A stretch of 64,000 nt of DNA from Gilliamella sp. wkB308. GTDB taxonomy: Bacteria; Pseudomonadota; Gammaproteobacteria; Enterobacterales; Orbaceae. The stretch covers positions 25,939 through 89,938 of the forward strand of contig NZ_LZGN01000042.1 in the NCBI RefSeq assembly GCF_001690185.1. Direction: 5' to 3'. Positions 25,942 through 38,023 of the stretch are shown piece after piece; position 1 is the first letter of the stretch; each line of letters starts with the position of its first letter. The notes below the pieces were generated by a model that worked only from the letters and a program-made list of their open reading frames with translations, was not told the DNA's origin and did no database searches. The position numbers and the translations under genes were made by a program.

Positions 25942-26104
25942 TGAAAGGGATAAAACAAAAATAGAAAAAGCACGTCGAGAAAAAGCAGAGTCTGAAAAGA
26001 AAATACTGATTAATGCATTGTTGAAAAAAGGTGTTTCGGTTGAGGATATTGCTAAAATTCTGGGGATAACGGTGAAGGCGGTGGAGAGGGTTGTGAAAAA
26101 ATAA
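25427..26104 (+). CDS. RadC-like JAB/MPN-domain protein, copy 2
   Basis: A 225-residue near-duplicate of the protein at 6628, starting at an ATG after AAGGTGATAAA. The JAB domain is intact (HNHPSG with SEADKD). After residue 171 the two copies part: here the coiled coil runs VERDKTKIEKARREKAESEKK and the end is SVEDIAKILGITVKAVERVV, again a helix-turn-helix-like tail. A conserved enzyme-like front with an exchanged tail suggests a mosaic gene. It converges on the methyltransferase gene, five bases away. Confidence 0.85.
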   Translation: MDIKLTKHDKRYIEGTDDVYSIMQRVLLRDNQIDQEKEHLWMIGMNQAGYILYIELIALGSYKSVDVEPMNVFRVAVMKNASRVILVHNHPSGSLTPSEADKDITDRLIQVGRILNIDLIDHLIITPKSYISFRSTKLMDELEQSLKYVPTYQVVERIRKEEKLIAKEKLAVERDKTKIEKARREKAESEKKILINALLKKGVSVEDIAKILGITVKAVERVVKK

Positions 26105-26109
26105 CCCTC

Positions 26110-27318
26110 TTAGATAGTTTTTCTATGAATAATAACAAACTCTTTACTCATCGAAAAAACAGAATTATTGTTCACTTTCGATGTTAATTTTGGTATTCGT
26201 TTATTAGGAATCTCTCGGTTGCATTCATAGATATTTCTGAAATTTTTATGTTCTAAGTATTCTTGAGTGATTGATGTTAGGTTGATATTAACTCCATCAA
26301 CAGTACGATTTCCCAAAGTCAACACAATATATTTTTTGGTAACTCTGCATAGTTCATCAAGAAATAAGAAATAATCTTTAAAAAAGCTAATTACTTTTTT
26401 TTGTTTTGAAAGTGATATATCGTCTAAATACGGTTGTAATAATAAATTCCCTGTCTCGTTTTCAATTGGACCTTTATAAAATCCACCTAAACTCTTTCGA
26501 TCTATTGCTGAATAATTATCTAATTCCCAACCATCAAAAGCCAAATCTTTTTTATCAATCCAATGGAGTGCTAATGATGAAAACTGTCCATAGGGTACTG
26601 TTGTTGCATTATCCCCATAGGGTGGTGATGATATAGATAAATCTATTGAATTTTTTTTGAATTTAGCCAATTGTTTTAAAGAATCGTTTTTATATAACTT
26701 CAAATTAGACGATGAAATAGTGAATTTTGAAATATTTTGTTCAACGCTAGTAAGAAAATCATCTATTAAATTATTCTTCATACGTTGAATACATTCAATG
26801 TCTTTAACGTGTAATTTATATGTTGAACTACGTGTATTACTATATTTGCGAATAAATGTACTTAAAATTGACCAAAAATAGAGTCTATTCCTTTTACTTT
26901 TTATCAAAATAATAGATTGGCGAATTTTTTTTAGACTAATAATAATATCTGAACGAAACCATTTATTCATATTCGGAAATGAAAAATCATCTATTTCAAC
27001 ATTATTTAAATAATTTTTTAATTTTTCTATATCAATTTTTATACTTTTTGTTATTCCTTGTAATTTCACTTTTGTTATTAAATGGGCTAGAGGATTGATA
27101 TCACAACCAACTAGTTCAATATCAGGACATAATTCCAATGCTTCGTAAAGTGCTGTACCTGAGCCAAAAAAAGGATCAAAAACAGATTCAATATTTTCCG
27201 ATTTTAAAAGTTCTTGAAGAATAAGATTTTGAACTGGCGCTATCATAGTTGCAGGATAAAGCGCTAAACCATGTATATCATTTTTTTTATAATTACGGAA
27301 TGATATATCACCTAACAT
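26110..27318 (-). CDS. DNA methyltransferase (beta-type amino-methyltransferase)
   Basis: A 402-residue AdoMet-dependent DNA methylase. The AdoMet pocket DPFFGSGTALYEAL is at residues 48-61, followed by GCDINPLA. The catalytic SPPYGDNATT is at 231-240, of the Ser-Pro-Pro-Tyr form seen in N4-cytosine and some N6-adenine enzymes. The 170-residue insert between the motifs, with aromatic-rich helices, would be the target-recognition region. It starts one base after the stop of the GHKL ATPase gene, so the two are an operon. Its base and site specificity cannot be read from sequence. Confidence 0.85.
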   Translation of the reverse strand: MLGDISFRNYKKNDIHGLALYPATMIAPVQNLILQELLKSENIESVFDPFFGSGTALYEALELCPDIELVGCDINPLAHLITKVKLQGITKSIKIDIEKLKNYLNNVEIDDFSFPNMNKWFRSDIIISLKKIRQSIILIKSKRNRLYFWSILSTFIRKYSNTRSSTYKLHVKDIECIQRMKNNLIDDFLTSVEQNISKFTISSSNLKLYKNDSLKQLAKFKKNSIDLSISSPPYGDNATTVPYGQFSSLALHWIDKKDLAFDGWELDNYSAIDRKSLGGFYKGPIENETGNLLLQPYLDDISLSKQKKVISFFKDYFLFLDELCRVTKKYIVLTLGNRTVDGVNINLTSITQEYLEHKNFRNIYECNREIPNKRIPKLTSKVNNNSVFSMSKEFVIIHRKTI

Positions 27319-27319
27319 T

Positions 27320-29362
27320 TTATTTCCCTTTACTGTTTAGTGGTTCTGGTTTTTTACATTCAGAAATAATATTATCAGAAACATTATATAACAAGGCATC
27401 AGAAAGAACAGCAAATAACCCAGCTTTTTTTGCTATATCATTTATTTCTGAATCTGATAAATAAAGCATTGATTTATGAGCTCCTAAATGAGCTTTTTTC
27501 ACCATATTTAAAAATTCTTCTTTATCTAATAACTTATTGAAAGACTTATAATCTATAGCTATAGTTTTACTCAATTCAGTCTTCAGTTTATTATTTAATG
27601 CTATGAATTCAATAATATATTTAACTCTAGATTCTAATTCATTTATAGTTAAGGAAATTGGGAAAATATTAGGATCTTTATTTTTTAAATAATCACTACA
27701 TAACTCAAAGATACTTCTCAATGCGCAAGCAATGGTTTCATTATATTCTCCTTTTTGTTTATAAATTTTTTCAAGTTGAACTATTAATTTCGAAACATAT
27801 GGAATCTTGATTGAATAGTCTTTAGTTAAAGGAAGATTAAATAAGCTTTTTTTACTGTTAGCTGTGATCATAGCTTCCGGTAATTCAAATATTAGTTTTA
27901 AGTTTTCAACTACCTTTCCAGTTATTGAATCATTGTAAATATATTTAATTGATTTTTCACATGGTGAATCCTGACTTTGTAAAATAAATTTGGTAGCTTT
28001 TTCTCCATCAATTTCTATTTGTATATCTTGAACAAGATCTATCTGCTCCCCGCTACTATTACAAGCAAACGTAATTTCTTTTAAAAGATTTATTTGTCCT
28101 GAAGGGATAGTTATTCTTTTTAGTTTTTGTCGTAAAGTTATTTGAGCAGGTTGAGGTAAAAGATTTCTTTCTTTACCATTTGTTGATGTAGATTTGTTTA
28201 TATCATAAGGATATGCAGCTCCAGTTTCGACATTTCCAAATTTTTCTTTAATTTTATTCCTAAAAAAAGAGCCATCCTCCTGAATCTTTTGGTTTAATTC
28301 CTTTAACTTTTCCTTGATGTTAGATGTTAATTTGTTTTGTACAAAATTAGTTCTATCAGAATTAAACTCCATTAAAGGATGAGAACTTATGATTTTAATA
28401 TGACCAATTAGTTGTGGTAATACATTCCCAGATCTCTTTTTTCTGAATATACTTGGGTCGAATAAAGTATAATTATGAAATAAATTATTATTGACATAAA
28501 TTAATGGAATTAGTGCATCATCATGTTCTCGATAATATAATTGTGAAACTTTTTTCGTACCGCCTGATTTGAAAGAATATGCAATTAACTCTATATCTAA
28601 TTTGTAATCATTAGTATTAATGTCATACTTTATTTCATCATATTTTCCACCTTTATAAAAAAACTCAATTTTTGATTTTTCGGATGAATATGTAATATAA
28701 AAAAGCTGATCTTCTTTATCTATATCTACAAAATTAGCATGACTTTCATTTTCATATTGACCATGATTTGTCTTTAAAACTATTTTAAATTGATCATCAT
28801 AAAAGGCATTAACTAATTTTTTAATATTTTTGTCTTGTGAAAAATATTTCTCTAAATCATCATTATCGTCTTGATAGAGATCAATTGTAATAGTCGTACC
28901 TATTTCAGTAGATATTTCTTCCTTTGTTTCTACACGATAGGTAGCTAGATTTTTTAGTGAAATTAATTCATCTTTATTGACTGAAAATGTTATCTTTTTT
29001 TTATTTTTATTTGTTACCCATATAACATTAGCGCCAAATTTAAAAACAGATAAAAAACCTAATCCTTTGGAACCCTGTGTATATCTTTTTAATTTGCTTT
29101 CCTTATTACGGATAAGTTTTCCAAACTTTTTGTCGCTATTGGAAATATGGAAAAGCTTCTTAATACCTCTATCATCCATTCCTAAGCCATTATCTTTAAT
29201 AACCAGTTTTTTATTAATTGTATCAAGGGTGATAATAACTTCAGTTGCAAAGGCATCATAGGCATTTTTGATAAGTTCATTTAAAGCAACTATATGGGTA
29301 GGTATTTTATCTGAAAGTTCACTAATTATATTACCATCTACTTTCATTCCAATTGGTTTCAT
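27320..29362 (-). CDS. GHKL ATPase (MutL/MORC/Hsp90-like) paired with methyltransferase
   Basis: A 680-residue protein with a complete N-terminal GHKL ATP site: NELIKNAYDA (28-37), DNGLGMD (57-63) and GSKGLGFLS (97-105). A transducer-like domain follows to about 380. The C-terminal 230 residues are helical, with CALRSIFELCSDYL and AHLGAHKSML, vaguely like a DUF4145/HEPN fold. Iyer, Abhiman and Aravind described MutL/MORC-like ATPases in restriction-modification loci; this pair fits. No nuclease motif is evident. The gene is very AT-rich. It has an ATG at 29362 with weak ribosome site and reads leftwards into the methyltransferase. Confidence 0.8.
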   Translation of the reverse strand: MKPIGMKVDGNIISELSDKIPTHIVALNELIKNAYDAFATEVIITLDTINKKLVIKDNGLGMDDRGIKKLFHISNSDKKFGKLIRNKESKLKRYTQGSKGLGFLSVFKFGANVIWVTNKNKKKITFSVNKDELISLKNLATYRVETKEEISTEIGTTITIDLYQDDNDDLEKYFSQDKNIKKLVNAFYDDQFKIVLKTNHGQYENESHANFVDIDKEDQLFYITYSSEKSKIEFFYKGGKYDEIKYDINTNDYKLDIELIAYSFKSGGTKKVSQLYYREHDDALIPLIYVNNNLFHNYTLFDPSIFRKKRSGNVLPQLIGHIKIISSHPLMEFNSDRTNFVQNKLTSNIKEKLKELNQKIQEDGSFFRNKIKEKFGNVETGAAYPYDINKSTSTNGKERNLLPQPAQITLRQKLKRITIPSGQINLLKEITFACNSSGEQIDLVQDIQIEIDGEKATKFILQSQDSPCEKSIKYIYNDSITGKVVENLKLIFELPEAMITANSKKSLFNLPLTKDYSIKIPYVSKLIVQLEKIYKQKGEYNETIACALRSIFELCSDYLKNKDPNIFPISLTINELESRVKYIIEFIALNNKLKTELSKTIAIDYKSFNKLLDKEEFLNMVKKAHLGAHKSMLYLSDSEINDIAKKAGLFAVLSDALLYNVSDNIISECKKPEPLNSKGK

Positions 29363-29679
29363 ACATTTTCCTCATTATTTTATGCGAAAAGATCTAGTAA
29401 AGATAATTTAAATGATATATAAAATCTTTCTGAAAATAAAGTAATAGTCTGTATTTAATATGTTTTTTTATCTTTATTTTAAATATAATTTGTTAATGTC
29501 AATCAATATATAAATGAGTAAATACGGCACTGATTATGGTTAATCGAAGAATTTGGAGGGAATATATGAATTTTTAAGTAAACTATCAATCTATGTGTTT
29601 TTAGGTTAATTGAAAGGATAAAAAGAATATAATTGATTTAAAACCAAGATTTGTTTTAACGTTGCTTAAAAAGCACAAT
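29363..29679. other. AT-rich junction between accessory genes and str operon
   Basis: About 320 bases with stops in all frames. This holds the presumed promoter of the ATPase-methyltransferase operon. I see no repeat, RNA gene or attachment-like sequence that would mark an island edge. Confidence 0.4.
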
Positions 29680-29705
29680 AAAAAAGGCGCACAATGTACG
29701 CCTTT
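29680..29705 (-). terminator. terminator of the str operon
   Basis: On the minus strand AAAGGCG (29705-29699) pairs with CGCCTTT (29689-29683) across a nine-base loop, followed by a run of T (29682-29680 and inside the stem). It lies about 40 bases after the tuf stop. Confidence 0.85.
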
Positions 29706-29745
29706 CTTACTTGTTTGCATCGGTGATGCGATAGAAGGTTTTAAA

Positions 29746-30942
<1,197 letters not shown>

Positions 30943-30998
30943 TTATTAAATCACTTCCCTCATTTTGTAGGGAAGTGTTACTTTATTTATATAAATAA

Positions 30999-33104
30999 TT
31001 ATTTCGCTTTACGAGCTTCAATAATTGCTGTTACGATGTTTGAAGGTGCTTCGTTATACTTCAAGAACTCCATAGAGTAAGAAGCACGACCTTGTGTTTG
31101 TGAACGAAGGTCTGTCGCATAGCCAAACATTTCTGAAAGAGGTACTTGCGCACGAACAGTTTTACCTGTTGCAGTATCATCCATGCCTTCGATCATACCA
31201 CGACGACGGTTTAAGTCACCGATAACGTCACCCATATAATCTTCAGGGGTTTCAACTTCTACTTTCATAATTGGTTCTAAAAGCACAGGTTTAGCTTTCA
31301 TGAAGCCTTCTTTAAATGCCATTGATGCGGCAAGTTTAAAGGCAATTTCGGATGAGTCGACATCATGGTAAGAACCAAAATGTAAACGCACACCGAGATC
31401 CACAACAGGATAGCCAGCTAAAGGACCTGATTTTAATTGCTCTTGGATACCTTTATCTACTGCAGGAATAAATTCACCAGGAATTACCCCACCTTTGATT
31501 TCGTTAACAAATTCGTAACCAGCACCACCCGCTTCTAATGGATACATGTCGATAACAACATGACCGTATTGACCACGACCACCAGATTGTTTTGCATGTT
31601 TTCCTTCGATGTCTTTAACTGTTGTACGAATTGTTTCACGGTAAGCAACTTGAGGTTTACCGACATTCGCTTCAACGTTAAATTCACGTTTCATACGGTC
31701 TACGATGATTTCAAGATGTAATTCACCCATACCAGCAATGATAGTTTGGTTTGATTCTTCATCAGTCCAGACACGGAATGATGGATCTTCTTTTGCCAAA
31801 CGACCTAAAGCAATACCCATTTTTTCTTGGTCAGCTTTAGTTTTAGGTTCTACTGCAACCGAGATAACCGGCTCAGGGAATTCCATTCTTTCAAGAATAA
31901 TTGGTGAATTTTCAGCACAAAGCGTATCACCAGTTGTGACATCTTTAAGACCGATTGCTGCTGCAATGTCACCCGCACGAACTTCTTTGATTTCTTCACG
32001 TTTGTTCGCATGCATCTGTACGATACGACCAAAGCGTTCTTTACGATCTTTAACTGAGTTAAGTACTGAGTCACCAGAGTTAACTACACCAGAGTAAACG
32101 CGGAAGAAGGTTAAGTTACCAACAAATGGGTCAGTTGCAATTTTAAATGCAAGTGCAGCAAATGGTTCATCATCACTTGAATGACGTTCTGCTGGTTCAC
32201 CATTTTGTAATTCACCTTTAATCGCAGGAACATCGGTTGGTGCAGGTAGATATTCAATAACTGCGTCAAGCATGAACTGAACGCCTTTATTTTTAAATGC
32301 ACTACCACATGTTACCAAGATGATTTCGTTAGCAAGTACGCGTTCACGTAGTGCTTTTTTAACTTCTTCTTCAGTTAACTCATCACCACCTAGGTATTTT
32401 TCCATTAACTCTTCGTTAGCTTCTGCTGCAGCTTCGATTAAGTTTGCACGCCATTCTTCAACTTGCTCAACCATGTCTGCTGGTACATCTTCATAAGTAA
32501 AGGTTGTACCTTGGTCTGCATCGTTCCAGTTAATTGCTTTACGTTTAAGTAAATCAACAACACCAGTAAAGCCTTCTTCAGCACCGATTGGTAATACTAA
32601 TGGAACAGGCACTGCCGCTAAACGTGTTTTGATTTGCTCAACCACACGTAAGAAGTTAGCACCCATACGGTCCATTTTGTTTACAAATGCGATACGCGGA
32701 ACTTTATATTTGTTAGCTTGGCGCCATACTGTTTCTGATTGAGGTTGAACACCACCAACCGCACAGTAAACCATTACTGCACCATCAAGAACACGCATAG
32801 AACGTTCTACTTCGATGGTGAAGTCAACGTGTCCCGGGGTGTCGATGATATTGATACGGTGTGGTTCAAATTGTTGTCCCATACCAGACCAGAATGCAGT
32901 TGTAGCCGCAGACGTGATAGTAATACCACGTTCTTGTTCTTGTTCCATCCAGTCCATGGTAGCTGCGCCATCATGAACCTCACCAATTTTGTGACTTACG
33001 CCAGTGTAAAACAAAATACGTTCAGTAGTTGTCGTTTTACCTGCGTCAATATGTGCACTGATACCGATATTACGGTAGCGTGCTATAGGGGTTGTACGAG
33101 CCAT
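30999..33104 (-). CDS. fusA: elongation factor G
   Basis: A 701-residue translocase GTPase. Visible motifs are [15 protein letters not shown] near residue 18, DTPGHVDF and NKMDRMGAN, and the domain IV-V region ends in [13 protein letters not shown]. It moves tRNAs and mRNA through the ribosome and, with RRF, helps recycle ribosomes. The length is typical for enterics. It lies between rpsG and tuf in the classical str operon, with GAGGATT before the ATG. Confidence 0.98.
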   Translation of the reverse strand: MARTTPIARYRNIGISAHIDAGKTTTTERILFYTGVSHKIGEVHDGAATMDWMEQEQERGITITSAATTAFWSGMGQQFEPHRINIIDTPGHVDFTIEVERSMRVLDGAVMVYCAVGGVQPQSETVWRQANKYKVPRIAFVNKMDRMGANFLRVVEQIKTRLAAVPVPLVLPIGAEEGFTGVVDLLKRKAINWNDADQGTTFTYEDVPADMVEQVEEWRANLIEAAAEANEELMEKYLGGDELTEEEVKKALRERVLANEIILVTCGSAFKNKGVQFMLDAVIEYLPAPTDVPAIKGELQNGEPAERHSSDDEPFAALAFKIATDPFVGNLTFFRVYSGVVNSGDSVLNSVKDRKERFGRIVQMHANKREEIKEVRAGDIAAAIGLKDVTTGDTLCAENSPIILERMEFPEPVISVAVEPKTKADQEKMGIALGRLAKEDPSFRVWTDEESNQTIIAGMGELHLEIIVDRMKREFNVEANVGKPQVAYRETIRTTVKDIEGKHAKQSGGRGQYGHVVIDMYPLEAGGAGYEFVNEIKGGVIPGEFIPAVDKGIQEQLKSGPLAGYPVVDLGVRLHFGSYHDVDSSEIAFKLAASMAFKEGFMKAKPVLLEPIMKVEVETPEDYMGDVIGDLNRRRGMIEGMDDTATGKTVRAQVPLSEMFGYATDLRSQTQGRASYSMEFLKYNEAPSNIVTAIIEARKAK

Positions 33105-33213
33105 ATTAATCCTCTATTTAGAATCGTTTGCTTAATAAAATATCATTTAGGTTGACTGACAGTAGATATGTGCTGTCAGTCTAATTTCAAGCCACTTAAT
33201 ACGAGTGGAAAGA

Positions 33214-33714
<501 letters not shown>

Positions 33715-33783
33715 TCAGGTTTACCCAAAACTCAAATGAGTTAAATGGAATTATATAGTTTGGCCTTACTTAACGGAGTTCCA

Positions 33784-34176
<393 letters not shown>

Positions 34177-34260
34177 TTAAAATAAATTTAAAATTGCATT
34201 TTAGATACGTAATTAATAACTGTAGACCAAAACCTAAATATATAAGTTTTGGGTCGCAAG

Positions 34261-34289
34261 ATTCTAGACCTCAACAAGGATAATGTCAA
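34261..34289 (-). promoter_or_regulatory. sigma70 promoter of the str operon
   Basis: On the minus strand a perfect -35 TTGACA (34289-34284) is followed after 17 bases by -10 TAGAAT (34266-34261). It is about 100 bases before the rpsL ATG. The untranslated leader has no evident attenuator. Confidence 0.8.
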
Positions 34290-34428
34290 GTTTTTGCTCG
34301 CATTTAACTATCGGATGTGTACTTTATTCATTGGTAAGAAAATGCCCAATAAGTGAGTAGTAAAAACGTTCACTTTTTGACGTTTACGCCAACTGAAAAG
34401 GGATATACTAGTTAAAGATTGAGGGGGT

Positions 34429-34451
34429 CCTCATCAATAGCATTGATGAGG
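34429..34451. terminator. hairpin after the purine permease gene
   Basis: CCTCATCAAT (34429-34438) pairs perfectly with ATTGATGAGG (34442-34451) around AGC. It lies eight bases beyond the permease stop. There is no T-run after it on the minus strand (ACCCCC follows), so termination would be inefficient or Rho-assisted. Confidence 0.5.
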
Positions 34452-34459
34452 AATGACGA

Positions 34460-35770
34460 TTAATGATGATCGATAAAGATAAATTTAAGTGCAAATAGTA
34501 CAGCAAAAATGATGACACAAAGATTGAGTTCTTTAAATTTACCGGTAAAAGTTTTTAATACCACATAAGAGATAAAACCAAGTGCAACTCCTTCAGTAAT
34601 GGCGAAAGCAAAAGGCATCATCAGTGCAGTAATAAAGGCTGGTGTTGCATCAGTTAAATCAGACCAGTTAACTTTCACTAAACTTGATACCATTAAGATT
34701 CCCACAAATATTAGTGCGCCAGATGTTGCATAAGTTGGGACTAAATGCGCTAAAGGTGATAGGAACGTCATCATTAAAAATAAAATCCCAACGACAACGG
34801 CAGTTAAACCGGTGCGACCACCTACGGAAATACCCGCTGAACTTTCAATGTAAGTGAGAACTGATGAAGTCCCAAAAAGCCCACCAAGTGATGAACTGAA
34901 ACTATCAATTAATAATGCTTGACGCATTTTAGGGAAGCGTCCTTTTTCGTCTGAAATGCCAGCTTTGTCGGTCAAGGCTAAAATCGTACCTGATGAATCA
35001 AATAAGCTGACGATCATGACGGAAAATATAACGCCCATAATACCGATATTAAGTGAACCGGCTAGATCAACATGACCAACTACGCTTGAAACGCTTGGTG
35101 GAATAGAGGCGATGCCTTCATAATGAATATTAGGATCCAGCCACAGAGCAAGTAATGTGACCACGAGAATAGAGATTAAAACCGCAGCATGGAAGTTGCG
35201 TGCAGCTAAAATAATAATAATGAAAAAACCCAAAGAACCTAATAAGACTTTAAGAGATAGAATATTGCCTAAGGTTAATAGTGTTGATGGAGAGCTAACC
35301 ACAATCCCCATATTTTGAAAGCCCATAAACGCAATAAACAGTCCAATACCCGCACTGATACCAACACGTAAACATTGTGGAATATGTTCTATTAGCCAAT
35401 GGCGAACTTTAAAAAGGGATAGTGCAAAAAAGATTAACGATCCCCAAAATATAGCGCCCATTCCCACTTGCCAAGAATAGCCCATTGCGCCACACATGCC
35501 ATAGGCAAAAAATACATTGAGTCCCATAGCAGGCGCCAGTGCTATCGGTAAATTAGCAAACATACCCATTAAAATCGATGCAAAGGCTGTTACTAAGCAG
35601 GTTAATACAAATACTGCTGAGGTGTCCATGCCTGTTGCTGACAAAATGGACGGATTAACAAAGATGATATAGACCATAGTAAGAAATGTCGTACATCCTG
35701 CAATCACTTCAGTACCAATGGTGGTTTTTTTTGCTTTCAATTGAAATATTTTTTCGAATATTGAATTCAT
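34460..35770 (-). CDS. purine permease, AzgA/NCS2 family
   Basis: A 436-residue inner-membrane carrier with about 12-13 helices that takes up adenine, guanine or hypoxanthine with protons. Family features are EVIAGCTTFLTMVYIIFVNPSIL near the start, the loop LPIALAPAMGLNVFFAYG, SLFDSSGTI, and YIESSAGISVGGRTGLTAV. These resemble the AdeP/AdeQ/PbuG side of the family, but the exact purine cannot be told from sequence. It is a single gene, with about 540 bases of non-coding DNA before it and a weak AGG ribosome site. Confidence 0.9.
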   Translation of the reverse strand: MNSIFEKIFQLKAKKTTIGTEVIAGCTTFLTMVYIIFVNPSILSATGMDTSAVFVLTCLVTAFASILMGMFANLPIALAPAMGLNVFFAYGMCGAMGYSWQVGMGAIFWGSLIFFALSLFKVRHWLIEHIPQCLRVGISAGIGLFIAFMGFQNMGIVVSSPSTLLTLGNILSLKVLLGSLGFFIIIILAARNFHAAVLISILVVTLLALWLDPNIHYEGIASIPPSVSSVVGHVDLAGSLNIGIMGVIFSVMIVSLFDSSGTILALTDKAGISDEKGRFPKMRQALLIDSFSSSLGGLFGTSSVLTYIESSAGISVGGRTGLTAVVVGILFLMMTFLSPLAHLVPTYATSGALIFVGILMVSSLVKVNWSDLTDATPAFITALMMPFAFAITEGVALGFISYVVLKTFTGKFKELNLCVIIFAVLFALKFIFIDHH

Positions 35771-36312
35771 AAGTTAAGGCCTAGTTTAGGTTAATAATAA
35801 TGAATATTTGTATAATGCCATAACCACACTTTTGCTTATCATTAGTCAAGCGTGACAATTGTGGTGATTGGCTTGCTTATACAGTACAAAATTCACTGCA
35901 TTATTATTACCGCTTCTTTTAACAGGTCAAGCATTATTCTGCTCAGCCTTTATTAATAAATACCTGTATTAAAAACTGACTTTAATAGTAAATTTCATAT
36001 AGTCATTAAGTTGCGATGATGAAATAGTGAATCCTGATTAAATTAATCATAATTTATCTGCGTATTTTATAGCATCTTTAAATAGATAATAGGATGGGTA
36101 TTTACCTGTTTTTGGTTAACTCATCTGTTTATAGCGTAATGGAGACAAATCTAATCACTTATTATTGTTTTATTAGAAGACAAAAATAATCTTTAAAACC
36201 AATGGTTCAACATCTAATGTTGGATTTTTAGTGAGGATAATGAATATTGAATAATTTTTAAGATATCGTAACCCATTAATAATGAGTTACGATTGAGTAT
36301 GTCCTTGGTTCA
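35771..36312. other. intergenic region, including hairpin at 36267-36291
   Basis: This holds the upstream region of the purine permease and the downstream region of the TerC-family gene, both leftward. CGTAAC...CATT/AATG...GTTACG (36267-36291) forms a stem with one mismatch and probably ends the TerC-family transcript. A small stem CAACAT/ATGTTG (36208-36222) also occurs. I looked for a purine riboswitch and a PurR-like box and found neither. Confidence 0.45.
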
Positions 36313-37881
36313 TTAAATTGAATCAAGTTTGTTCAAAGTAATTTTAACTTTTAAAATACGATGGCTTTCAATTTCAGCTATTTCAAATAGGTAATCACCT
36401 ATTTGCATGGTCTCACCGACTTCAAGTAAATGCTGAGCTTTTTCCATCAATAATCCTGCAAGGGTATGATATTCACGTTTATCATCAATTGGGATTGGGA
36501 CAAATCGAACCAACTCTTCAACCGGAATATAACCATTGGCAATCCACGTATTATCATCCAGACATTGAATATCATGTTTGGCGTCAATTTCTTCCTCTTC
36601 GGTTGGAAAATCGCCAGCGATAGTTTCGATGATGTCGGTGACTGAAACCACGCCCTGCATGGAACCAAATTCATCAACCACAAAAGCAAAATGGGTTTTG
36701 GCTTTTTTAAATTGTTCTAACGCAACAAGTAACGATACCGTTTCGGGAAAGATTAGCGGTTGCTTAATTAAAGAATTAATATCGATTGGTTCTTTATTTT
36801 GCAAAACATCTTTTAACAGGTCGTTAACTTGAATAATACCTAAAGGTTCGTCAATCGACGCATTATCAGTTACGACTAATCGTGAATGAGGATTTTCAAA
36901 AATCTCTTTCAAAATTGTTTCACGGTCGTCATTGATATTAACCATATCAACATCTAACCTTGCTGTCATAATGCTACTGACCGATCGTTGTGCCAGTCCA
37001 AGTACGCGTTCAACCATGTTAAGTTCTTGATGGTTGAAGACAGATTCTTTTTTATTGTTATCTGATACGGTATCAATTGTGTGAGTATCTGGATCTTCTT
37101 CAACATCTCCTTTCAGTAGATGTAAGATCGCTTCGGCAGTCCGTTCTCGCAATGGTTTTTTATTCAATGCTTTGCGACGGTTGAATATAGCTAACTGATT
37201 AAAAAACTCAATCATGATTGAAAAACCAATAGCAGCGTATAAATAGCCTTTTGGAATGGCAAAACCAAATCCTTCCGCAACTAAACTAAAGCCGATCATT
37301 AATAAAAAGCTCAAGCAAAGAATAACAATGGTGGGATGAGAATTGACAAAATAGGCTAACGGTTTACTTGCGACCATCATAATGCAAATTGCCACACAAA
37401 CGGCAATAATCATGACCGGAATATTTTCAACCATACCGACCGCTGTAATCACTGAATCGAGAGAAAACACGGCATCTAAAATAACGATTTGTACAACGAC
37501 AGTCCAAAAGTGTGAGGTTTTTTTCGATTTTCCTTCTTCGTGAGCTGCACCTTCAAGACGTTCATTGAGTTCCATGGTGGCTTTAAACAGTAAAAATATG
37601 CCTCCCACTAACATAATAAGTTGGCGGGCATTAAAACTAATACCAAACGCTGTAAATAGTGGTGTCGTGAGTGTGACTAACCAACCGGTGAACATTAATA
37701 AAATAATGCGAGTAATTAATGCAAAAGCAAGACCAGTGATGCGTGCTTTATCGCGTTGGTGTGGTGGAAGCTTCTCGGCAAGAATGGCAATAAAAACAAT
37801 GTTATCAATACCAAGGACGATTTCAAGTACAATCAGGGTGGATAAACCAATCCAGATTGTAGGATCCATGATCCATTCCAT
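36313..37881 (-). CDS. TerC-family membrane protein with CBS pair and CorC_HlyC domain (YoaE/YegH-like)
   Basis: A 522-residue protein resembling E. coli YoaE. Seven TerC-type helices occupy residues 8-235, with the conserved acidic motifs EIVLGIDN and [14 protein letters not shown], thought to take part in metal transport. A CBS-domain pair follows (about 300-420, with [19 protein letters not shown]), then a CorC_HlyC transporter-associated domain (about 435-520, [16 protein letters not shown]). The family is linked to manganese or other metal export, but this subtype is uncharacterised. A single gene starting at ATG 37881. Confidence 0.85.
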   Translation of the reverse strand: MEWIMDPTIWIGLSTLIVLEIVLGIDNIVFIAILAEKLPPHQRDKARITGLAFALITRIILLMFTGWLVTLTTPLFTAFGISFNARQLIMLVGGIFLLFKATMELNERLEGAAHEEGKSKKTSHFWTVVVQIVILDAVFSLDSVITAVGMVENIPVMIIAVCVAICIMMVASKPLAYFVNSHPTIVILCLSFLLMIGFSLVAEGFGFAIPKGYLYAAIGFSIMIEFFNQLAIFNRRKALNKKPLRERTAEAILHLLKGDVEEDPDTHTIDTVSDNNKKESVFNHQELNMVERVLGLAQRSVSSIMTARLDVDMVNINDDRETILKEIFENPHSRLVVTDNASIDEPLGIIQVNDLLKDVLQNKEPIDINSLIKQPLIFPETVSLLVALEQFKKAKTHFAFVVDEFGSMQGVVSVTDIIETIAGDFPTEEEEIDAKHDIQCLDDNTWIANGYIPVEELVRFVPIPIDDKREYHTLAGLLMEKAQHLLEVGETMQIGDYLFEIAEIESHRILKVKITLNKLDSI

Positions 37882-38023
37882 ATGTCAGGTGATTACCTCT
37901 AATAAACACAGCACATGCTGCGTTCTAATTTTCTATGTAATTGACTAAATAATCAATAAAATATTTATGAATTTTGCATAATTTGGCAAAAAGTTTTATT
38001 TTTATGGGTGTTTGAGTTTAAGG

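Noticed and set aside
27320..28000. Definite HEPN RNase domain in the C-terminus of the GHKL ATPase
   Set aside because: Helical content and a loose R...H pattern only; the R-x4-6-H motif is not clear, so it is mentioned only as a possibility.
31705..32097. 130-codon frame on the plus strand inside fusA, with similar long frames opposite rpsG, ftsH and the nucleotidyltransferase genes
   Set aside because: Antisense frames that arise from codon bias of the real genes; no ribosome sites and no recognisable protein features.
37882..38023. Manganese (yybP-ykoY) riboswitch before the TerC-family gene
   Set aside because: The gap is only about 140 bases, and no stem-loop pattern of that class is evident; the YoaE branch usually lacks it.
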